This document shows positions 44,172-53,972 of a DNA stretch of 64,000 bases, piece by piece. Position 1 is the first letter of the stretch; each line of letters starts with the position of its first letter. The stretch is from NCBI RefSeq assembly GCF_016587355.1, contig NZ_BNJF01000004.1, forward strand, positions 558,001-622,000. The letters run 5' to 3'. This stretch comes from Ktedonospora formicarum. GTDB lineage: Bacteria; Chloroflexota; Ktedonobacteria; Ktedonobacterales; Ktedonobacteraceae. The notes under the pieces are model-generated. The model did no database searches. It worked only from the letters and a program-made list of their open reading frames with translations, and had not been told where the DNA came from. Both the position numbers and the translations under genes were made by a program.

Positions 44172-45741
44172 CCCCCCGATAATTTCCCTTCGTACGCGTA
44201 CCAACGAAGTTGAGTTTCACTGAGGATGATAATCCTGCCTGCTGAATGGCCTGCCACAGCGTTGTTCCTGCCGTGGTGGTGCCGCTCCCTCCTTGCCAGG
44301 AAATTGACCACCCTCCTAGCTGATACCCTAGATTATCCGCGTGGCTTCCTCCGACCACCAGAGTATAGTTCCCCGTCTTCAATAAGGGGAGTACACCGTT
44401 GTTCTTCAACAGGACGAGCGATTCCCGCTCCGCCTGCCGGGCTACTGCGCGATGCGCTGCCAACCCGACATTAGGAGTATAACTGCGGTTCGTGTAGGGC
44501 TGACTAAACAAGCCTAACGCGAATTTTGCCGTCAGGATGCGCGTCACCGCATCATCGATACGGGACATCGGAATGCGTCCGGCCTTGATTTCGGTATCCA
44601 GGGTACTGATGAAGGTCTTGTATTTATCGGGGACCATGACCATATCGATGCCAGCGTTAATCGCCGTACGCACATCATAGTTGTAGTCCGAAGAAATCTG
44701 ATCAATGGCTTGCCAATCGGAGACCACGAAGCCCTGAAACCCCAGATTCGGGGTACCATAGCTGTCTGTTCCCGTGCCTTTCAGTTTGGTCGTGATCAGA
44801 TATTGATTGGCATGATCTTTGAGCCCATTCCAGCTACTGTAAGAGATCATCACCGAACCAACTTTGTTTGAGACAGCTGACTGATAGGGCGGGAGATCGA
44901 TAGCATCCATTGTTTGCTCGGAAATCTGGTCGTCTCCCTCGTTGAGATATGGTGATCCGGTGCCCCAGGCCGTATGCCCATCGCCAATGAAGTGTTTCGC
45001 TGTTGCCAGGACATTCGTTGGTCCCAGTGTGCCATTCGTCCCCTGGAAACCCACAATGGCGGCGGAGCCATCTGTTGCATTATCCGAGGGGACCTCGCTG
45101 TAGCCCTCGTAGGTGCGCCCCCAGCGAATATCCTGTGGCGTACACACGCAAGGGGCAAACGTCCAACGAACGCCAGTCCCAAGCATCTCATCACGGGTGA
45201 TCTGCTCTACCTGGGTAATGAGTGCAGGGTCATGCATGGCCCCCAACCCAATGTTGTGCGGAAAGAGTGTCGCCCCATACACATTGTTGTGTCCATGGAC
45301 CGCATCAGCGCCATACAACAGCGGAATTCCTAAACGGGTCTGGAGCGCATACTGCTGGAAATTATCTACCATATCTGCCCACTGTGTGGCGGTACCACCT
45401 GCGCCATTGGGACCACCGCCACCTCCACTTAATACTGATCCAATGGAATACGTCGTAATATCGGTGAGCGAGTTGCCAGCCTGAGTGAAGGCATTTTTCT
45501 CCACCTGGGTCATCTGCCCCTCTTTTTCAGGGAGCGTCATTTTCGCAACGCAATCACTGGGCGAGAGACACCCGGCAGCGAAAGCGGTCAAATGCTCGCT
45601 CTGCCTCGCACTGGTGACGGACGCGAGCAATGCTGATTGGATGATTGCTAGCAGCATGATCATCGGGAGAACGGTGGAAGAGAAGTGTCCAAGACGACGA
45701 ATTCCAAGGTGTTTCTGAAAGTAGGGTGTGTACATCGACAT
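44172..45741 (-). pseudogene. Secreted GH3 beta-glucosidase, N-terminal part, cut off by a tnpB element
   Basis: The product has an N-terminal export segment (TVLPMIMLLAIIQSALLASV) and the GH3 barrel: LYGADAVHGHNNVYGATLFP, ATAKHFIGDGHT, and the nucleophile Asp in GFVVSDWQAIDQ. It then enters the second domain (RESLVLLKNNGVLPL, GWSISWQGG). The reading frame leaves GH3 at the G-run 44172-44177, where the tnpB element begins. The complete enzyme would have about 650 residues and act outside the cell on beta-glucans. The barrel alone might fold, but activity is doubtful. Confidence 0.88.
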
Positions 45742-45900
45742 ACATCCTCTCTTTTCCTTGACCGCTGATCAACACGAAATGACGATGTTACGTTGGGAGC
45801 ATACGATGAACCCTACGACACGATCTGAAAGCAAAGGATGGCGGAGAGCAATGCACGACTGCTCTCCTGAAGAACATTCATCTTTCCCGATTCGACGCAC

Positions 45901-47019
45901 TTACGTCTGCCGTAGCTGTAGCATTGGAACTGGAAGAGCATAGGTCTGGCCGCCCACACCAACACCACCTTCACAGGTATTGGGAGGCGTGGTACAGTCA
46001 CCTCGTGCTGAAGGGCACTCAGCGGCCCAGAACATATAGCCCAGCATCCCGTTCGTCATCCCTGCTCCATGAGGTGCGACCGACTGTACATATCCGCCCG
46101 TCGTATCGATGAGTGACCCGCTGAAGTGGTAGCATTCCTGTTGCACAGCTCCGTTCGCACTGGTAATATAGAGTCCACCTGTGAATTTGGCCGGGGCAAG
46201 AGGGGGAATGGGAGGACTATACTGTGGCTTGCCGTCGATGTGTTCTTGCCAATTCGCTTCAGCGCTGCTTGCGCTACTTGGTTGCCGACTTGGTACCATA
46301 GCATTCGCATAATCAAGCACTGGAGTGGTCGTGGTGAGCCAGGATGTGGTCGCCTTGGTTGTCAACCCGATCAGCCATCGGTCGCCAGCAGCCAGATCAA
46401 TGGTGAGGCGAGCCGCCTGATTCTGTCCTGTCGCATCGTAGGGTTCCACAGAGCGATAAGCATCAATGAAGGCTTGTAACCCCGTCAGATTGGGGGAGCT
46501 TGACGCTTCATAATCAATCTCAATGCCCACGCCGAGTTGCTGTGCGACCGCTGCCGCGTTGAGCCCTAGCTGTGTAGGATTGGTGGCAAGGGCCTGATTC
46601 CAGGCGTCTACATAGGTAATCCCTCCAATGGAAAGCATGACCCGAATGTTATGACTCTTGAAGTAATTGACAATATCGGCTGTCATGCCAACAGGAAGCC
46701 CTTGCGCCGTCTGGGCATCTGTGGTTTTATTGAGCAACTTAAGCGGTTGAACGAAACTCAAGACCACCAGGTTCACAGAAGGGATGCCGTCTCCTCGATC
46801 AATGAGCCAATGATTCTTGCTATCAAACTCGGTCACACTGCGCACCGTCCCCCAGAGACAGCCATCATTGCTACATTGCCAGGCACCGTAGACTGAGATC
46901 GGCGTGGTGGTGGCTGCTTCCACATGTGATGAGGCTTGACTCAGCGAGACGCGTATACCAAGGAGCAGGAGTGCTATACAGATGCCAAGTACACGGGAAA
47001 CCATCTTCGTGCGTGTCAT
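45901..47019 (-). CDS. Secreted GH18-family chitinase-like enzyme
   Basis: The 372-aa protein starts with a signal peptide (MVSRVLGICIALLLLGIRVS ... SQASS). The barrel includes VNLVVLSFVQPLKLL, VMLSIGGITY (SxGG motif) and the catalytic strand GVGIEIDYEAS (D-x-x-x-D-x-E with terminal Glu). MLGYMFWAAECPS comes near the end, where GH18 enzymes have a conserved Trp. It probably hydrolyses or binds extracellular GlcNAc polymers. It is monocistronic, next to secreted GH3 and protease genes. Confidence 0.85.
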   Translation of the reverse strand: MTRTKMVSRVLGICIALLLLGIRVSLSQASSHVEAATTTPISVYGAWQCSNDGCLWGTVRSVTEFDSKNHWLIDRGDGIPSVNLVVLSFVQPLKLLNKTTDAQTAQGLPVGMTADIVNYFKSHNIRVMLSIGGITYVDAWNQALATNPTQLGLNAAAVAQQLGVGIEIDYEASSSPNLTGLQAFIDAYRSVEPYDATGQNQAARLTIDLAAGDRWLIGLTTKATTSWLTTTTPVLDYANAMVPSRQPSSASSAEANWQEHIDGKPQYSPPIPPLAPAKFTGGLYITSANGAVQQECYHFSGSLIDTTGGYVQSVAPHGAGMTNGMLGYMFWAAECPSARGDCTTPPNTCEGGVGVGGQTYALPVPMLQLRQT

Positions 47020-47130
47020 ATCTCCCTCCTTCTGTGTGTGTTCATAGAGACAGACTGCCTAGCCATGACATCAAGGGAGAAGAGATCCTGCTGCCTCGCG
47101 TGCAGAATCTCTTCGGCGGGGACTCTCGCC

Positions 47131-48309
47131 TTAGAAGGCTCCAACCCCGTTTGGCGTGCCCAGACCGGTAGGACCATCATAGCCTGTCGTGGCGGTACAG
47201 AGGTAGGAGCCACTACAACTGCCATTGCTGCCGCTGGTCACATCATATAAGCTGCTTGTGTGGGTGTAGAGGGACGAGGCTGCATTGATGCTGCTTGCAT
47301 TGCCAGCCAGGGCGTACACGCTAGCGATAATAGGAGCTGAGACACTCGTGCCTCCAAAGACCATCCAGCCCGATCCTTGACCATAGGTATCATAGACTGA
47401 GACGCCCGTACTTGGATTGGCAACTGCTGAGACATCAGCCACTGTGCGCCTGGAGCAACCAGTATCACTCTGCCAGCTTGGCTTGGTAATATAGGCACTA
47501 CACCCACTGCCCGCGCCACTCCAGGTGGTTTCTGTCCATCCACGAGAGGTGCTGCTGTTGCGACTGAGCGAGGTGCCACCAACCGCAACGACGGTGTTGT
47601 AGGCTGCAGGGACCTCCACTCCATAGCCCGCATCACCAGAGCTGGCAGTGATGATGACACCTGGATGATTGTAGTACGAGGCGTAGGAGGACTCGCCGCT
47701 AGACTCGCTGCCTCCATAGCTGTTACTGACGACATTGGCTCCAAGGCTAACGGCGGTGTTGACAGCGATACCCAGATTCGTGAACGAATTGGAAGAGGCT
47801 TCCACCAGCAAGATTTTGCAGTTGGGGCAGATGGCGCTCGCCATATCCAGATCAAGAGAAATCTCCTCTGCCCAGCCGCTGTTACCATGTGGATACTTCG
47901 TGCCACCGTTCTGATTGACTTTCCTGAAGCAGCCGTTAGCCGTAGTGCAGGGAGGAAGACCAAACTGCGAACGATAGACAGCTAAATCCGCTTCCGCATT
48001 GGGATCATCGTAGGCATCCACAATAGCTATAGTCTGCCCGCTGCCTGCTGTTGCGGATGGTAGATTGTACGCAGCTTGCAGATCTGCCGGGTTGAGGCCA
48101 GAAGGGCTGCTGGCCTTGGGGGTCAGGCCCTGGCTTGAAGTATCCAATTGGATGGCATTGCATTGGGCAAACCCTGATGAGGCGAGATCACAGACATGGT
48201 GGGAGCGAAAACCGTTTGAGGTCTGCTTGGCAAACACAGGCGCGGAGAACGCCAGGAGGGCAAGAGAAACAGTGGTTGCCAGGCAGAGAAGACGAAAATA
48301 GCGTTTCAT
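47131..48309 (-). CDS. Secreted sedolisin-type serine-carboxyl peptidase (S53)
   Basis: ATG 48309 has AGAGAGG nine bases upstream; the signal peptide ends PVFAKQ. There is a short pro-region, then the subtilase-like fold. AIVDAYDDPNAEADL, AEEISLDLDMASAICPNCKI (Glu and Asp of the S53 triad), SSGDAGYGVEVPAAYNTVVA (oxyanion Asp) and FGGTSVSAPIIASV (nucleophile Ser) are all present. Several Cys pairs suggest disulfides. It acts outside the cell on proteins, probably at acid pH as the family does. Confidence 0.9.
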   Translation of the reverse strand: MKRYFRLLCLATTVSLALLAFSAPVFAKQTSNGFRSHHVCDLASSGFAQCNAIQLDTSSQGLTPKASSPSGLNPADLQAAYNLPSATAGSGQTIAIVDAYDDPNAEADLAVYRSQFGLPPCTTANGCFRKVNQNGGTKYPHGNSGWAEEISLDLDMASAICPNCKILLVEASSNSFTNLGIAVNTAVSLGANVVSNSYGGSESSGESSYASYYNHPGVIITASSGDAGYGVEVPAAYNTVVAVGGTSLSRNSSTSRGWTETTWSGAGSGCSAYITKPSWQSDTGCSRRTVADVSAVANPSTGVSVYDTYGQGSGWMVFGGTSVSAPIIASVYALAGNASSINAASSLYTHTSSLYDVTSGSNGSCSGSYLCTATTGYDGPTGLGTPNGVGAF

Positions 48310-48659
48310 CTGCAACTTCCTCTCTTAAAAAAGAGAATCAGGAGTAAGGCATGCACTCGTATTGCGGCAATTGCGCTTAACGGCATCATTTGCAGAAATG
48401 AGCACACACGAAACTCCAGACAAGCAAGAGGAGCAGAAGGCACAAACAGGCTGTAAGGCGAGGCGGCTTCTTGCCGTAAAATATGCGCAAAATCCTCTTG
48501 CACATGCAATGAGCATCAACAAGAAAAAACTCACCTATCATAAGCAAGAGTTCCTTTGGCACCTGATGCTCTTAATAAGAGTATACTTATATATTGGTGT
48601 TTGTCAATGTTTTACGCTATTACCTTGGAGATCGTCATTCATTTGGTGCTCTCGCCTTG

Positions 48660-48749
48660 TTATGCTCGCTTGAGAATCCCCTGAAGCGCTTGAGGCGAAC
48701 CTTCCTGATCTGCGGATTCCTTTCCTCCATGAGGTCGCCATAAAAACAT
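48660..48749 (-). pseudogene. Relic of an ECF sigma-factor start, paralog of 52338-53030
   Basis: Translation MFLWRPHGGKESADQEGSPQ ALQGILKRA then stop matches the start of the sigma gene (MFLRRSRTGKDSTVQEDSPQ SFQEILKQA). Upstream sequence is also related (see 48915-49223). It is a truncated duplicate of the sigma gene's 5' end. Confidence 0.7.
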
Positions 48750-49412
48750 TCAAATCCTCTTACGCTTTCAGATGGTTAAAGTATGAAAAAGCCCCACGGG
48801 CAATAGCCGAAACATGTGTCTTCTTTTTTGCTCAGCAGCATCAGGAATGGTTTCCCCTTCAGCAAGCAGCAGGAAGATCCGAAGGAATATGTATTCTTTA
48901 TAGAGAGTTGCTGAATGGTCTGCTTTGGTTACGGCCTGAGACAAGAATGTCAGAATTTGTCTTTCGCTTCCATTTGGACTACCCATGTTCTACCCATAAT
49001 CCCTGTGACTCAGATGATAACTTTCTCCATTGAGAAAAGCAGAGCTCTATCACAGTCAGGAAGAGAGCGTGCTGAGAAGCTTTACTCGCGCATTGCTGTA
49101 AACAAACTTGATGGGTATGAAACGGAGCATGTCTCCTTGAATGATCTATCCTTCGGAGGGAGAGGCTCAAACAATCTATCACATAGCCTCCCTTCTACAG
49201 ATCCCCGCTCCCTTGTGAACTGAGTTGGGCATTAATAGAGAAGGGTTACAAATTGTGACACAAGATGACCTTGCTGTCACTTTCTGCTGAAGAGTTGGAG
49301 ATCAGGACGAATCACAGGCCAACTCTTCATCGGAGAAGGACAACGTCACAGACTCTTCCCTTTTCCCTTTGCCTCTTCCTTCAGTTCTCAAACCATGGGC
49401 GCGGTCCAGTTC
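48750..49412. other. Duplicated upstream region with a decayed small ORF
   Basis: This stretch is a diverged copy of 53031-53480. ORF 48915-49223 (plus; FSIEKSRALSQSGRERAEKL ... LNDLSFGGRG) aligns with ORF 53189-53476 (INVLDKKSPDVSQPGRGNAE ... LKDFFPGG). The rest has no supported gene. Confidence 0.5.
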
Positions 49413-50936
49413 TCAACAGTCTGGGCCTTGCCTACTAGCAGTGGCACTTCCTCCATCAAGATTCCAGATCACAGTCCCATTCTTAAACGGGACGCGAAAG
49501 GCACGATATTGCCTGCCAGACTGAAACACGCCTGGCTGCACGCCATTGTACCCGGTCGGACTCAAATAATTGTTTGCCCCCTGAGGAATACTGACTGCAA
49601 ACGAGTTCGTGTTAGCATACCCAAAGTAGGCAGCATAGGTGCCACCTTCTCGTTGCACACAGTCAATAAACGGTGAAATCGCGGCTCGCTTCTGGTCTGG
49701 TGTTGTTGTCGGAGATGGATGCAAATTAGGTGGGGACGTGGGTGTTCCGGTTGCGGTTCCTGTTGGGGCATATGTCGAGGTAGAGAGAGGTGCTGGAGTC
49801 ATTGCCAGAGCGTCCTTCTCCTGGGCCATTTGCAGCAAAGGACGCTGCCAGACAATGATGGTCCCAGTAATAATGAGTAACGTCATCACTGCGAGTATCA
49901 GGAGAGGAAGTATGTTCTTCTTGCTTTTTCCACCGCCATTCACATTGATCCTCCTCACCATGCCAGAGGGTGGAGTACTCTTCTTCTCCTCACCATCTCG
50001 CGCATGTGCCACCTTCTGCTCACTCGCCGTCCCATCCAGTGCGAAGAATGCTTGCGTCTCTTCTGTTGGGAGGGACGAGAGAGCCGAGGGCAAAACTACT
50101 GGGAACTGCTCTCTCTTTTCCCTGAGAGCCTGTAGAAAAGCCTCTACATCCGGGAAACGTTGCGACGGATCTTTCGACAATGCACGTAAGATGACGCTAT
50201 CAATATGTGATGGCAGCGCGGGATTCACGTGTGAAGGCACGTCTGGCGCCTCGTTGCTCTGTTGCTGTGAGAGCGTGGCACGCGCAGTGCCAAAAAACGG
50301 AACCCGGCCTGTTAACACCACATATGCCAGACACCCAAGCGCGTATTGATCAGAGAAGGCATCAACGTATCCCTGGAATTGTTCGGGGGCCATGTACCAG
50401 CAGCGTGGTACTCCTTCTTCAAGAGAGCCCTGATAGTTCTTGATCGTTCCTATGATACTCTTGACATGAAAGTCGGTCAGGGCAGCTTGTCCTTCCTGGC
50501 GAAACACAACATTCTGCGAACTCAGATTAGCATGGATCATTCCTTGCGAATGAGCCGTGGAGAGAACGCCGCCTATGTGCTCGATAAGAGCGTATGCTTC
50601 CTCTTGTGGGAATGGCTGGGATGCCATACGTGTGAGTCGAGCTTGGAGGGTGCCAAGGGGCGCGGCATCAGTAATAAGGGCAATTCCGAAATCGCCTACG
50701 CGCACTTCATGCATTTCAAGCATATGTGGATGCTCGTTGAGCGTCCTCAGATGCTCAATTTCTCGCTGGATAGATTCGCGCTCATGCTCTGAAGCAAGAG
50801 GGGCAGTCGGCCAGAGTTTGAGCAAAACATCCCTGGAATCTGTCTGCCTCCTTCCCTCGTAAAGAACAGTATATGGTCCCTGAAAGAGAAGCGTCGAAAT
50901 ATCATATCCATCTATGTGTATTTTTTCTTGTGTCAT
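49413..50936 (-). CDS. Transmembrane receptor-like protein pseudokinase
   Basis: From ATG 50936 the product is 507 aa. It has a kinase fold, but key residues are changed: HANLSSQNV replaces HRDLKPxN (catalytic Asp and Lys lost), DFHVKS replaces DFG, and the glycine loop is degenerate (LLFQGPYTVLYEG). The VLLKLW lysine and MAPEQF remain. A linker, one membrane helix (ILPLLILAVMTLLIITGTII), a Thr/Pro stalk and a ~85-residue outer domain (CVQREGGTYAAYFGYANTNS ... GTVIWNLDGG) follow. Probably a non-catalytic signalling or scaffold protein, next to an ECF sigma unit. Confidence 0.82.
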   Translation of the reverse strand: MTQEKIHIDGYDISTLLFQGPYTVLYEGRRQTDSRDVLLKLWPTAPLASEHERESIQREIEHLRTLNEHPHMLEMHEVRVGDFGIALITDAAPLGTLQARLTRMASQPFPQEEAYALIEHIGGVLSTAHSQGMIHANLSSQNVVFRQEGQAALTDFHVKSIIGTIKNYQGSLEEGVPRCWYMAPEQFQGYVDAFSDQYALGCLAYVVLTGRVPFFGTARATLSQQQSNEAPDVPSHVNPALPSHIDSVILRALSKDPSQRFPDVEAFLQALREKREQFPVVLPSALSSLPTEETQAFFALDGTASEQKVAHARDGEEKKSTPPSGMVRRINVNGGGKSKKNILPLLILAVMTLLIITGTIIVWQRPLLQMAQEKDALAMTPAPLSTSTYAPTGTATGTPTSPPNLHPSPTTTPDQKRAAISPFIDCVQREGGTYAAYFGYANTNSFAVSIPQGANNYLSPTGYNGVQPGVFQSGRQYRAFRVPFKNGTVIWNLDGGSATASRQGPDC

Positions 50937-51032
50937 ATCGCTTACCCGAGATTGCAAAATAGGCACTTGCAGCTATTTTCATCCATAGCAGATTTCCCAG
51001 CGATGATCTTTAGGGGTTGCCTTGCTCGTGAA

Positions 51033-51067
51033 CCAACGCTATCAGCAATATGCGCTGATAGCGTTGG
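51033..51067 (-). terminator. Stem-loop terminator of the sigma/anti-sigma unit
   Basis: CCAACGCTATCAGC (51033-51046) is perfectly inverted at 51054-51067 with a 7-base loop, 55 bp past the 51122 stop. There is no T-run, so it is a likely but not classical terminator. Confidence 0.5.
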
Positions 51068-51121
51068 GGTGCATTCTTGCCCTGGAATATCATCCCCATA
51101 GATCATCTTCTGGGAAACACC

Positions 51122-52357
51122 TTACTGATGAGGTGGAGGCGTTGGCGTGACTGGCGGTTTGCTCTTGTTCCCATTTCCATTGCTCCCATTGCCACGATTG
51201 TCTCCATTCTCGCTTCCAGAGGTATTACCACTATTCTCATTGCCATGTCCTTTGCTCGTGTTTGAGTTCCCTTGATTCGAGGCGCCGGTTCCATTCTGAT
51301 GACGTTCAATGCTGGTAGTTTGCACGACGGTGCCGTCTCGATTCAGCAACCCGACACTGTGTATCTGAGCACTATTCCAGGTCAGGACAAAGACATACTG
51401 ATCCTGTTGCAACGTTCCCTGTATAGTCATCACCCGGTTGTTGATAAGGAGTTGTGCCCCTGATTGGAAATGATCGCCAGTGAGAGTAATGGTCAGGAGT
51501 TGTGTTCCATGAGCGGGTGTCGTCACGATGGCGGTAGTGAGATGTGGCACTAGCTCTCCCAGGTGCCCTAGTACCACCGTTGTTTGTTGCCGTTCCGCGA
51601 GCGGCAAATGCCCTAAGAGAGTATGGAGTGCCCCTCGTGCATCAATAGCTCGCGAGGTATATTCGCCCTCCATCCGTTGTCGATCCGTCCCTTGTGGAAG
51701 CTGCTCAATATCGTGCGCAAATATCCGCATAGCCTGGTCAAATGTTGCCAGCTCGTCACGATATTGCGCAGACTGTGGCGCTTGCCCAGTGCTGGCGAGG
51801 GTGGTCAGCACGCTCAGTTGGTCCTGTGCGAATTGAGCATCCCACTCCGCCTGTGTAAGCGATGTGGGTTTCCCAGATAGAGGGGCCTGCATCTGGTATT
51901 CCCACCGCTTCAGGCTATAGAGCGGGTTCGAAGGATTGGTTGTATGCGCTGCCGCGACGAGGATTCCTGTTGCGAAGAATACTATCAGGAGGCAGAGCAC
52001 CGCCACGCCGACCAACGGACGCAGGCTCAATGACGGGCGAAGCAAGAGTTGCCACCAGGATGATCTGCGAGACGCTCGTTTCAATGTCACTTGGCGAGCC
52101 AGGAGGCGATGCTCTAAACGATGGGCAAACTCGGCATCTACTTGCAGTTGCGGTACTGCTTGTAAGGTCTGTGCGACGGCCAGGAGTTCCAGCAGCACGG
52201 TATTTGCGTCCTCATGTGTGCTGCTGGTTGCCATCCGGAGCGGTTGGATGGTATCTTCTCTCTCGCTTGCTTGAGGGCTTCCCTGAGCAGTTTGGGAATC
52301 CTGTTGTTGCAACAACCGTTCCGGCTGTGTCTCGAAATCATGAAATGGTGTCTTCAT
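51122..52357 (-). CDS. DUF5667-type membrane protein, probable anti-sigma factor
   Basis: The 411-aa protein overlaps the sigma gene by 20 bases. The cytosolic N-terminus (about 125 residues; LLAVAQTLQAVPQLQVDAEF) would bind the sigma factor. One helix (LVGVAVLCLLIVFFATGILV) follows. The outer part starts NPSNPLYSLKRWEYQMQAPL, the DUF5667 signature, then a beta-rich segment (LLTITLTGDHFQSGAQLLIN). It ends with a low-complexity Gly/Asn/Ser tail. Coupling to sigma and the one-helix layout support an anti-sigma role. Confidence 0.75.
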   Translation of the reverse strand: MKTPFHDFETQPERLLQQQDSQTAQGSPQASEREDTIQPLRMATSSTHEDANTVLLELLAVAQTLQAVPQLQVDAEFAHRLEHRLLARQVTLKRASRRSSWWQLLLRPSLSLRPLVGVAVLCLLIVFFATGILVAAAHTTNPSNPLYSLKRWEYQMQAPLSGKPTSLTQAEWDAQFAQDQLSVLTTLASTGQAPQSAQYRDELATFDQAMRIFAHDIEQLPQGTDRQRMEGEYTSRAIDARGALHTLLGHLPLAERQQTTVVLGHLGELVPHLTTAIVTTPAHGTQLLTITLTGDHFQSGAQLLINNRVMTIQGTLQQDQYVFVLTWNSAQIHSVGLLNRDGTVVQTTSIERHQNGTGASNQGNSNTSKGHGNENSGNTSGSENGDNRGNGSNGNGNKSKPPVTPTPPPHQ

Positions 52358-53030
52358 TACATCCTCCCTTGCGCCGTCTCGTGTGCTCCATGGAAGCCTG
52401 AAATGGTATCAAGATGCGCTGCAAGTTCTTGAGCGCACGAAATTGCAGCGCTTTCACCGCATTTGCTTTTTTCCCGATGATTTTGGCAACAGTTGCGATA
52501 TCATATCCCAGCAGAAAGCGCCCAACCAGGACCTGACGCTGTTCTTCCGTGAGTTGGTTCATAGCATGTACAACGCTCTTCCATTCATCTCGTTCCTCGG
52601 CCCATCGCATCGGATCAGCCTCTATTTGCTCATCGGGTATGCTCTCAATAGCGGCATACTCCCCACCGAGTGCTGTTCCATCTAATGGGACAGTAGGATG
52701 CTGCTTCTCATGTTTGCGGTAATACGTGGCAACTGTGATACGAGCAATGCGAAATAACCAGGCGGTAAAGCGTACTTCCTCGTCATATCGCTGTCGCTCA
52801 ATCCCCTCAACCATGGCGAGAAAGACATCAGACGTCAGATCTTCTGCGGTTGCCCGGTCAGGGACGCGAGCCGCGATATATCCAAAGATCCCAGGTAGGA
52901 AGCGACGATAGAGAAGGCTGAGTCCTTCGCTCTCACCTTGTCGTGCCTGCTTGAGGATCTCCTGAAACGATTGAGGCGAATCTTCCTGAACGGTGGAGTC
53001 CTTCCCTGTGCGAGATCGCCGTAAAAACAT
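52338..53030 (-). CDS. ECF-type RNA polymerase sigma factor
   Basis: The 230-aa protein has sigma region 2 (YRRFLPGIFGYIAARVPDRA, AEDLTSDVFLAMVEGIERQ, FTAWLFRIARITVATYYRK) and region 4 (LTEEQRQVLVGRFLLGYDIA, IIGKKANAVKALQFRALKNL). The start overlaps nothing upstream. A truncated paralog of its first 29 codons sits at 48660-48749. It should direct genes for a cell-surface response together with the linked anti-sigma factor. Confidence 0.9.
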   Translation of the reverse strand: MFLRRSRTGKDSTVQEDSPQSFQEILKQARQGESEGLSLLYRRFLPGIFGYIAARVPDRATAEDLTSDVFLAMVEGIERQRYDEEVRFTAWLFRIARITVATYYRKHEKQHPTVPLDGTALGGEYAAIESIPDEQIEADPMRWAEERDEWKSVVHAMNQLTEEQRQVLVGRFLLGYDIATVAKIIGKKANAVKALQFRALKNLQRILIPFQASMEHTRRRKGGCNEDTIS

Positions 53031-53188
53031 GCGGTTCCTCTTCCACTTTCCAATGGTCAGTGTCTGTCAACACAGAATGAAAAATGCGTAGCCTCAGAAG
53101 GGGTTCCCTGCCTGCCATCATCTCTCATGATGACGTCTGGCAGAATACGCTTTCTCCGTATACTGTTGTTCTGTGGCTGCTCCGCGTT

Positions 53189-53476
53189 ATGGCCTGGGAC
53201 AAAAAGGCTAGGGAACATCATTCATGTCTGTCTCAACCATGTGGGCTCTCTGGGGATGTCCCCAGAACCAATGCCCATGAGAAGACAATCAATGTGCTTG
53301 ACAAGAAGAGTCCAGATGTCTCGCAGCCAGGAAGAGGGAACGCTGAGAGGGAGGTGCTGCTCGCACATGTTCATGCATGCTTGTACACAGACAGGAACAC
53401 GTTTGATGCCGATGAAGCGGAGTATGACCCCTTGAAAGATTTCTTCCCAGGAGGAACGACACACACCATTTGCTAG
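53189..53476 (+). CDS. Small ORF divergent to the sigma gene, unknown
   Basis: The 95-aa frame starts MAWDKKAREHHSCLSQPCGL and ends AEYDPLKDFFPGGTTHTIC. The related frame at 48915-49223 shares its second half (SQPGRGNAE / SQSGRERAE; EYDPLKDFF / EHVSLNDLS). That argues it is, or was, a real gene carried with the sigma promoter region. No ribosome site is obvious. No function is suggested. Confidence 0.35.
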   Translation: MAWDKKAREHHSCLSQPCGLSGDVPRTNAHEKTINVLDKKSPDVSQPGRGNAEREVLLAHVHACLYTDRNTFDADEAEYDPLKDFFPGGTTHTIC

Positions 53477-53972
53477 GCGCCCTCCTTTGGAAGGCAAGTG
53501 GTTTTGATGAAGAGAGCGCTTGGAGACGGGGTTTCCAAGCGCTCTCTTCATGGCGTGTCCTTCGTCAGCCCGGCATCTCTGGCACGAATAGTCGCCTCCG
53601 CACATACGGCCACTTGCAGTTTGCTAAACATGCTGGAGACAGGTGAATTGAGTTTATATCCGGAGGTCATGGGTAGCGTAACTCATATGATCATGTGGAC
53701 TACTCTTCTAATAGAGAACAAAATCAACAGGAGGAAATGAGCGCGAAAGAATGCAAGCACAGAAGCAGGTATTGGAGCTGGTGATAGCGTTCAGGGGATG
53801 GATGCCTTGCTGCGTGGAGGGAAAGGTCCATTCTGCGTTATTATCGGCGGGCACACGTCAATGGCGCACACTGATTTCGACGACGTCCGTCGCTGTAAAG
53901 GGTACAGATTAGCTGCTGCTGAGACCACTCAGCAGTGTTGAGGCCTATAGAAGCTCAGGAGGAGAGAATCGC
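53477..53972. other. Intergenic stretch with a strong hairpin
   Basis: Apart from the hairpin at 53507-53551 nothing is recognised; short frames here have no ribosome sites except at the very end, where the next gene begins. Confidence 0.4.
53507..53551. terminator. 18-bp perfect stem-loop, possible bidirectional terminator
   Basis: ATGAAGAGAGCGCTTGGA (53507-53524) is exactly inverted at 53534-53551 with a 9-base loop. It lies after the small divergent ORF. No T-run follows. Confidence 0.45.
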
